A DNA stretch of 20,205 bases, taken from assembly GCA_003022685.1 (NCBI GenBank), contig PXSV01000193.1, forward strand, positions 1 through 20,205, read 5' to 3'. This DNA comes from Halobacteriales archaeon SW_9_67_24 (GTDB lineage Archaea > Halobacteriota > Halobacteria > Halobacteriales > Halococcaceae). The notes under the pieces were generated by a model. It was not told the DNA's origin, searched no databases, and saw only the letters and a list, made by a program, of their open reading frames with translations. Below are positions 15,052 to 20,205 of this stretch, piece after piece (the stretch's first letter is position 1; the number at the start of each line of letters is the position of its first letter). The position numbers and the translations under genes were made by a program.

Positions 15052-15110
15052 ATTGGTGTCGCAGTCTGATAGGTCGGTACGGCGACCGCTCGCCGACGAT
15101 CAACAGCGTC

Positions 15111-16052
15111 ATGACCCGGAACGACGCAGGTCCGCGCGTGTACGTGCTCGAACTCGGCGGCGAGGACGACGCGTTCGCCGTCCGAGAGGCCGCGAGCGCG
15201 GCGGCAGGCGTCGAGCACGTCGCGCCGGGCCTCGCGCTCGCCCGCAGGATCGATCGCGACCGAGCCCGGACGCTCGCGTACACCCATCGCGCGAGTCGTG
15301 TCGTCGGCCGGACCGATGCCACGGTCGCGGACGCCGTCGCGTGTCTCGACGCCGCAACGCTCGATATCGAAGGAACGGTCGCGGTCCGGGCGCGCGATAT
15401 ACGTCGCACGACGGGGACCGACACCCAGTGCGCCGAACGTCGCCTCGGCGGCGTGCTCACCGACCGCGGGTTCGCGGTCGATCTCGACGCTCCCGATCAC
15501 GAACTCCGGGCGCTCTTCGCGGACGGGATCTGTGTGCTTGGGTGGCTCGCCACGGAGAGCGTCCGGGACTTCGGCCCGCGCAAACCCACGAAAAAGCCGT
15601 TCTTCAAACCGGGATCGATGGACCCGCTGCTCGCGCGCGCCCTCGTCAACATCGCCGGTGCGAAGCCGGGAAGCCTGCTTGTCGATCCGATGTGCGGCAC
15701 TGGCGGCGTGCTCGTCGAGGCGGGGCTCGTCGGGGCGTGCGTCGTCGGCCTCGACGCCCAGGCGACGATGGCACACGGTGCGGCCCGGAATCTCGCACAC
15801 TGTCTCGACGGAGACGCCGTGTTCGCCACCGCACGAGCCGACGCGACCCGCCTGCCGCTTCGCGACGACGCCGCCGACGCAGCGATGTTCGACGCCCCCT
15901 ACGGCCGCCAATCGAAGATCGAGGGCGACCTCGATAGCGTGGTGGCCGGCGCGCTCGGCGAGACACGGCGGGTCGCAGGATGGAGCGTCGAAACCACCTT
16001 CGAGCGCCGAGTGCATCGCTCCTTGGTGCGCCACATCGCGGTACTCGAATGA
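15111..16052 (+). CDS. trmG10: tRNA (guanine(10)-N2)-dimethyltransferase, possibly with internal deletion
   Basis: A 313-aa THUMP-containing methyltransferase that should modify G10 of tRNA using SAM. The first 150 residues fit the N-terminal and THUMP part. The junction FFKPGSMDPLLARALVNIAG (about 164-183), the SAM loop VDPMCGTGGVLVEAG (191-205) and the catalytic motif FDAPYGRQSK (260-269) place it in the Trm11/TrmG10 group; DAPY replaces the commoner DPPY. The end FERRVHRSLVRHIAVLE is also typical. Between GALGETRRVA (about 280-289) and GWSVE the family normally has a strand plus loop of some 20-25 residues that is missing here, so an in-frame deletion near 15978 is suspected. It is divergent from tbp over 95 nt and convergent with the RFC gene over 24 nt. 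Confidence 0.88.
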   Translation: MTRNDAGPRVYVLELGGEDDAFAVREAASAAAGVEHVAPGLALARRIDRDRARTLAYTHRASRVVGRTDATVADAVACLDAATLDIEGTVAVRARDIRRTTGTDTQCAERRLGGVLTDRGFAVDLDAPDHELRALFADGICVLGWLATESVRDFGPRKPTKKPFFKPGSMDPLLARALVNIAGAKPGSLLVDPMCGTGGVLVEAGLVGACVVGLDAQATMAHGAARNLAHCLDGDAVFATARADATRLPLRDDAADAAMFDAPYGRQSKIEGDLDSVVAGALGETRRVAGWSVETTFERRVHRSLVRHIAVLE

Positions 16053-16076
16053 ACTGCTCCGTCCCGATGAGGAGGT

Positions 16077-17081
16077 TCAGCGATCGAGTTCGGCCAGCAG
16101 GTGCGAGAGGTGAAGCCGATCGTCGGTCCCCTCCGCGAGATCCATGTCGATCTCGCCCGCGAGTCGGTGAAGCGTGGCGGCGTCGGGGCCGACCGACCGC
16201 GACCGCGCGACACGGAGGAGTTCGGCGAGGACCTCGCCGCCGTCCATCCCCTCGTCGACGAGCAGGTCGTCGAGAGTTTTTCTGGCATCGGTGAACTCGC
16301 CCGTGGCGGCCTCGGTGATCATCGCCTCGATCCGGTCGTCGTGGCCCACCGCCCCCAGGGTATCGTAGGCGTCGTCCATCGTGATCTCGCCCGCGTCCTC
16401 GGCGGTGGCCTGGGCGCTCAGAATCGCGCTCCGGAGGTCGCCGTCGGCGGAGGCCGCGACGAACTCCAGACCGTCGTCGTCGTGGGGAACGTCCTCGCTT
16501 GCGACGATCTCTTCGAGGATCGCGACCACCTCCGCGGTGGTCGGCGCTCGCACCGGGATCGAGAAACACCGCGACCTGATCGGCGGAATGAGCTTCGAGG
16601 GCTGGCGCGTCGTCGCGACGAACTGCGTCGTTCGGTGATGACGCTCCATCACCCGCCGGAGCGCCTGCTGGAAGTCCTCACGAATGCCCTCGGCGTTGTC
16701 GAGCAGCACGGTCTTGTACCCGCCCGACACCGGCGCGTAGCTCGCCGACTCCGAGAGGACGTGTTTGATGAGGTCGGCCTTCGAGGAGTTGCGCCGGCGT
16801 TTCGGCGTGATGAACGACGCGAACCGGGGGTCGTTGCTCACCTCTTTTTTCGTGCGGCCGAAGACGTCGGCGACGTTCAACTCGACGAGATCGTTGTCGG
16901 GATCGGCGTGGGTCTCCTCGGCGAGCGCGCGCACCGCAGCGGTCTTGCCCGCCCCCGATGGGCCGTGAAGGATCAGGTTCAGCGGTTCGTCGACCGCACG
17001 CGTCAGCGACTCCCGGAGTTCGGACTGGGGGAGGTCGGCGAGCGCCGGCGCGTACGTGTCGGTCCACAACGGCCCGTCCAT
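16077..17081 (-). CDS. Replication factor C small subunit, haloarchaeal second type
   Basis: A 334-aa AAA+ clamp-loader subunit that helps load the PCNA sliding clamp. The ATG at 17079-17081 gives MDGPLWTDTYAPALADL, matching the family N-terminus, so upstream starts are rejected. Walker A is GPSGAGKT at 40-47. Walker B reads LLDNAE at 126-131, where the usual DEAD box has Glu after Asp, so the catalytic Glu is replaced by Asn129. The arginine-finger SRC motif is intact (IRSRCFSI, about 168-175), and sensor-type and collar domains follow (SADGDLRSAI, then the C-terminal helices). Haloarchaea carry two small RFC subunits plus a large one; this is the divergent small one, sometimes called RfcC. 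It converges with trmG10 and lies downstream of the surface-protein gene. Confidence 0.9.
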   Translation of the reverse strand: MDGPLWTDTYAPALADLPQSELRESLTRAVDEPLNLILHGPSGAGKTAAVRALAEETHADPDNDLVELNVADVFGRTKKEVSNDPRFASFITPKRRRNSSKADLIKHVLSESASYAPVSGGYKTVLLDNAEGIREDFQQALRRVMERHHRTTQFVATTRQPSKLIPPIRSRCFSIPVRAPTTAEVVAILEEIVASEDVPHDDDGLEFVAASADGDLRSAILSAQATAEDAGEITMDDAYDTLGAVGHDDRIEAMITEAATGEFTDARKTLDDLLVDEGMDGGEVLAELLRVARSRSVGPDAATLHRLAGEIDMDLAEGTDDRLHLSHLLAELDR

Positions 17082-17145
17082 CACCGGCGAATCAGTGTGC
17101 CACGGGCATGAATCGGTCGATCGTGGCCTGGCGCTCCCCCGCGAT

Positions 17146-18465
17146 TCACTGGCCGGTGACCGCGACGAGGACCACGAACACGGCGAACGTGAGCGCGAGC
17201 ACCGGGAGCAGCGGGTTGTCGAGAAACCCCTCACGGCCGTCGCTTCCGGCACCGTACGGAGTTGCCTCGCGGTCCGCCTCGCTCGTGCGGTCGGCGACCG
17301 GCGTGGCGGTTTCGGTGGGCGTATCGGTCACAGGGGTTGGCGTCGTGGTCGGGGTGGCGGAGGACGTTCGTTGAACGGTCGTGGTGTTCGCAGGGGTAGT
17401 GGTGGCACCCGCCGGAGTAGTTGTCGCGGGGACCGCCGTCGCCGTGGCGGTCGTGCTTTGATTCGCGGTCGTCGCGGCCTCGGGAGTCGTCGTGGCGTTC
17501 GCAGCGGGCGTCGTGTTCGTGCCCGCCGGTGTGGTGGTCGTGTTCCCCGTCGGTGCCGTCGTGTTGGGTGGCGTTTCGACGGTGACGAGTGCCGTATTGT
17601 TCACCGGACTCTCCTCGATGTAGGGTTCGTCCTCGCTCCCGTTCGAGGGCACGTATCGGAAGCGCTGATCGCCGTCCGAATCGGTATAGGCGACCGCGCT
17701 GAGGCGCACCCTCCGGTTCAGCTCCGTGGCGTTCACGCCGGGGACCGTGCCGACCGCGACGGTGACGTTTTCGTAGCTGCCGGCTTCGAGGTAGCCGGTG
17801 GCCCCGATCGCGCTGCTGGTCGCGTTCGAGGCGTTGTACGGGCCACGGTGAACCCCGACGTAGCCACCGTCAGGGAGCGTCACCGAGTCCACGGTGACGG
17901 CGGTGCCGTTCGTGGTTTGGTTCGGGAAGGCGATCGCCGGGGTCGTCGGCCGCTCGGCGGGCGGCACCGTCACGCGGGCGCGGTCGGCGACCGGCGTCCC
18001 GTTCGCCGCGTAGGCTCCATCAGTATCCGGCGCGACGAGACCGTCGAACCGGCCGTCGCCGTCGGAGTCGCGGTGGAGCGTGGCGACGAGCGTCGTGTTC
18101 GCGGCGAGGCGTGTCACGTTCGGGGTGGCTCCGGGAACGCCACGCAGCGTCACCCGGCCCTCGTGGGTGCCGGGGCCGAGCGGGAGGCTCACCCCGACGA
18201 CCGAGCCGTTCGGTCCCGCTTCTTCGAGCACCACGAACCCGCCGTCGGGCAGGGTGGCCGAGGCGACGGACACCGACCGGCCGTCCCGTGTCTGGTTCGC
18301 AAGGGTGATCGAGGCGTTCGTGCTCGCGTTCGGGGCGTCGGCCTGGAACGCCGCGCCGCCCGGCGAGCCCACGGGCACGCCCCCGGCAGCCGCAGTCGTG
18401 ACCGCGAGCGCCGTCGCTGCGAGCACGGCGAACAGGAGGGCGCTGTGCCGGCGGATCGAGGTCAT
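17146..18465 (-). CDS. Secreted surface-anchored protein with two repeated domains and Thr-rich stalk
   Basis: A 439-aa extracytoplasmic protein; the ATG at 18463-18465 is chosen because GGAGGGG lies 5 nt upstream and a signal peptide (RRHSALLFAVLAATALAVTTAAAGG) follows at once. Two related domains come next, about 50-165 and 190-300, each opening with an asparagine-rich strand and a shared core (VASATLPDGGFVVLEE in the first, VDSVTLPDGGYVGVHRG in the second) and containing a DSDGDGRF or DSDGDQRF motif. This pattern resembles the haloarchaeal DUF7282-type domain. Residues of about 305-390 are a Thr/Pro/Ala stalk with many N-glycosylation sequons, then a C-terminal membrane helix (PLLPVLALTFAVFVVLVAV) with no PGF-CTERM motif. 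It is likely a cell-surface or S-layer-associated protein; ligand unknown. Confidence 0.82.
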   Translation of the reverse strand: MTSIRRHSALLFAVLAATALAVTTAAAGGVPVGSPGGAAFQADAPNASTNASITLANQTRDGRSVSVASATLPDGGFVVLEEAGPNGSVVGVSLPLGPGTHEGRVTLRGVPGATPNVTRLAANTTLVATLHRDSDGDGRFDGLVAPDTDGAYAANGTPVADRARVTVPPAERPTTPAIAFPNQTTNGTAVTVDSVTLPDGGYVGVHRGPYNASNATSSAIGATGYLEAGSYENVTVAVGTVPGVNATELNRRVRLSAVAYTDSDGDQRFRYVPSNGSEDEPYIEESPVNNTALVTVETPPNTTAPTGNTTTTPAGTNTTPAANATTTPEAATTANQSTTATATAVPATTTPAGATTTPANTTTVQRTSSATPTTTPTPVTDTPTETATPVADRTSEADREATPYGAGSDGREGFLDNPLLPVLALTFAVFVVLVAVTGQ

Positions 18466-18776
18466 CCGGACCCCTCCAGCGGGACGAGCGCCGCGCGAGC
18501 GGTCGCCCTCGCCACCGTCATCACCGCCGGAACGGGAAGGGTGGGTAAAAGCCCGACGGTGTGTCAGACGGGCGTCCGCCACACGCACGACGACTCCGAC
18601 GGATCGGGTGGCCGCCTGGCGACGACACGGTCCCGACGGCCGTCGTGTATCGCTCACGCCGTCGGAGCGTGCGCTTGCAAATCATCGGTAACGCGCTCGG
18701 CCACACCACGCTCTCGCCGCCGAAGACGGCTCGGAGCCGGCGGACTCACCACCGTGAGCGAGGGAGTCGTCGGGAC
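18466..18776. other. 311-nt gap holding the surface-protein promoter, otherwise no gene
   Basis: On the minus strand GCTTTTAC (18545-18552) is a good TATA box, predicting a start near 18521 and a leader of about 55 nt that carries the GGAGGGG ribosome-binding site (18471-18477). This is one of the few clear Shine-Dalgarno leaders here. The remainder toward the GH26-like gene contains a small CTCAC/GTGAG hairpin near 18747-18760 but no coding or RNA gene I can recognise. Confidence 0.5.
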
Positions 18777-20204
18777 TCAGAACTCGCCGGCGAACTCGGC
18801 GTCGGTCAGCAGCGACGGGTAGTCGGTGCGGGCGGCGAGGAACCGCTCGCCGGTGACCGTTCGTTTGTACGCCTCGTAGGCGCGATACTCCTCACCCGAC
18901 AGTTGGACCGTGGCAGTGCCGTGTCCGCCGTCGAACACCGACCAGTCGGCCTCGTCGGAGCCGTCCTTGTCGACGTCGAACCAGCACGCCATCTTGATGT
19001 CGTTTTCGTCAATGTACTCGTAGACCGCTTCGATCCACTCAGTCTTCCGCTCCGGCCGGTACTCGCCGTCGTTCGCGCTCTCACCGTCGCTCCCCTCGCT
19101 TGCCGTCTCGATGAACGACGTCGACGCGAACTCGGTCAGCGCAACCGGCTTGTCCGTGAGTTCGCGCAGCCGTCCCAGCATCGGATCGTACAGTTCGTCG
19201 GGGGTCCGCCAGCTCGAATAGGACTGCGTCGCCCCGAAATTGAACCCGTCGATCGCCGTCCAGTCGACGTACTCGTCGCCGGGGTAGTACCGCTCGGTTC
19301 GGTTGTCGGTGGGGACCTGGTCGGCGTTGACCGCCCAGACCCACTGCATGTCCGTCTCGTCGAGGGCCGTCTCGTCGAACGCCTCGTACAGCCGTTGCCA
19401 CATCTCGACGTACTCCTCGGGCGTTCCGGCCGCTCGACTTGCCCCCGGGAGGGTTTCGGTCGCGTTTTCCGAACCACCGGGAACGGGCGTGACGGTCGCG
19501 TCGATCCGCGTCGCGTCCAGCGAGCCCCACGGGAACCAGTTGCCGTTCATCTCGTGGGCCGGCCGGATGTAGAACCGTCGGCCGCGCGTCCGATCGCCCT
19601 GGGGTCGCGCCCACGACGCCAGGAGCGACGCCCATTCGGCGAGTTCGTCGTCGTACTCGCCCTCGGCGACCATTCGTTCGATCGTCTCCGGGGTCTGGCC
19701 CCGCTCGTCGGTGAACGGCTGCCACGAGATCATCGGGACGTGGCCCGCCTGCCAGACGTTCGTCAGCGGCTGCTCGACGAACCAGCGTTTGTTCTCCGTG
19801 GGCCCGAGGGCGTCGACGAACAGCAGGACGACCGCCGAGGGCTGGCCGAGCCACTCGGTGTACGGCGTGAGGTTCGACACGAACTCCGGGCCACCGGGAT
19901 AGACGCCCGTGAGCGCCGCCCCCGAACGCGTCTCCGGCGCTTTGGGCGTCGCCGTCGGCGTTCCGTCCCGTTCGGTCGCCGTGCTCGCCCCGGTGGGTCC
20001 ACCGTCCGCCCCGGCCGTTCCGCTCGGTCCGTCGGTTCCGCCCGTACCGCCCGAGTCGAGCGACCCGACGGTTCCGTTCGCCTCGTCCGTTCCGCTCGAC
20101 CCGTTTCCGTCGGAACCGAGAAGCGAATCGAGCGGCGTCGCACAGCCGCTCGCACCGACGATACCGGCGAGACCTGCCGTCCGCAGAAACGTCCGACGGT
20201 TCAT
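18777..20204 (-). CDS. Tat-exported lipoprotein with GH26-like (beta-mannanase-type) glycoside hydrolase domain
   Basis: A 475-aa protein with ATG at 20202-20204. The N-terminus MNRRTFLRTAGLAGIVGASGC has a twin-arginine motif and a lipobox with Cys21, so it is probably exported folded and anchored as a lipoprotein. Residues of about 30-95 are a Gly/Ser/Thr/Asp-rich linker. The catalytic domain from about 98 resembles GH26: IRPAHEMNGNWFPWG at 213-227 would supply acid/base Glu218, and PVALTEFAST at 353-362 supplies nucleophile Glu358. MQWVWAVNAD and a DWTAIDGFNFGA strand lie between, as expected for a TIM barrel. It should cleave a beta-linked polysaccharide such as mannan or a mixed-linkage glucan outside the cell. 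Substrate is unproven. It precedes the surface-protein gene on the same strand after a 311-nt gap. Confidence 0.85.
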   Translation of the reverse strand: MNRRTFLRTAGLAGIVGASGCATPLDSLLGSDGNGSSGTDEANGTVGSLDSGGTGGTDGPSGTAGADGGPTGASTATERDGTPTATPKAPETRSGAALTGVYPGGPEFVSNLTPYTEWLGQPSAVVLLFVDALGPTENKRWFVEQPLTNVWQAGHVPMISWQPFTDERGQTPETIERMVAEGEYDDELAEWASLLASWARPQGDRTRGRRFYIRPAHEMNGNWFPWGSLDATRIDATVTPVPGGSENATETLPGASRAAGTPEEYVEMWQRLYEAFDETALDETDMQWVWAVNADQVPTDNRTERYYPGDEYVDWTAIDGFNFGATQSYSSWRTPDELYDPMLGRLRELTDKPVALTEFASTSFIETASEGSDGESANDGEYRPERKTEWIEAVYEYIDENDIKMACWFDVDKDGSDEADWSVFDGGHGTATVQLSGEEYRAYEAYKRTVTGERFLAARTDYPSLLTDAEFAGEF

Positions 20205-20205
20205 C

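Noticed and set aside
1..20205. tRNA, rRNA genes, CRISPR arrays, complete insertion sequences
   Set aside because: No cloverleaf-like sequences, regularly spaced repeats or transposase motifs were recognised; a covariance-model scan would be needed to exclude small RNAs.

Overview
The window comes from a haloarchaeon (class Halobacteria). It is very GC-rich, its proteins are acidic, most promoters place a TATA-like box about 30 nt before the start codon (leaderless style), and it encodes archaeal TBP, a clamp-loader small subunit, an Orc1/Cdc6-like ATPase and an archaeal TrmG10-type tRNA methyltransferase. Genus cannot be fixed from the sequence alone.

Left part (1-7540, all minus strand): the 5' part of an inositol-monophosphatase-family gene cut by the window edge, an MTA/SAH deaminase (mtaD), then a glycerol-3-phosphate oxidation operon transcribed right to left as glpA-glpB-glpC plus a second, shorter GlpA-like flavoprotein. 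glpA is not continuous. About 25 codons are missing between its FAD domain and its C-terminal [2Fe-2S] domain, and the two parts lie in different frames.

Middle (7541-12410, plus strand): an Orc1/Cdc6-like ATPase gene sits between the glp operon and divergent glpK (glycerol kinase) and glpX (membrane protein, probable glycerol uptake). The glpK stop and the glpX start are both absent, so the genes run into each other in different frames. A 17-codon upstream ORF ends in an ATGA overlap with the glpK start. Next come a 59-aa zinc-ribbon protein and a 97-bp, lower-GC element with 12-bp inverted ends that looks like a MITE.

Right part (12411-20205): long-form hisG, two small membrane-protein genes, a small cysteine-containing protein, tbp and trmG10 reading away from a shared AT-rich promoter region, an RFC small subunit with an altered Walker B, a Thr-rich surface-anchored protein with two repeated domains, and a Tat-exported lipoprotein resembling GH26 beta-mannanases. 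trmG10 also seems to lack about 20-25 residues near its C-terminus.

Together the glp genes would take up glycerol (GlpX), phosphorylate it (GlpK) and oxidise glycerol-3-phosphate to DHAP with electrons entering the quinone pool (GlpABC). The main oddity is three independent apparent losses (glpA, glpK/glpX, trmG10). They are either real decay or assembly collapse, and reads would settle which. I did not find a clearly new biological system. The best leads are the glpK leader ORF, the MITE-like element, the accessory GlpA-like subunit and the atypical RFC subunit.
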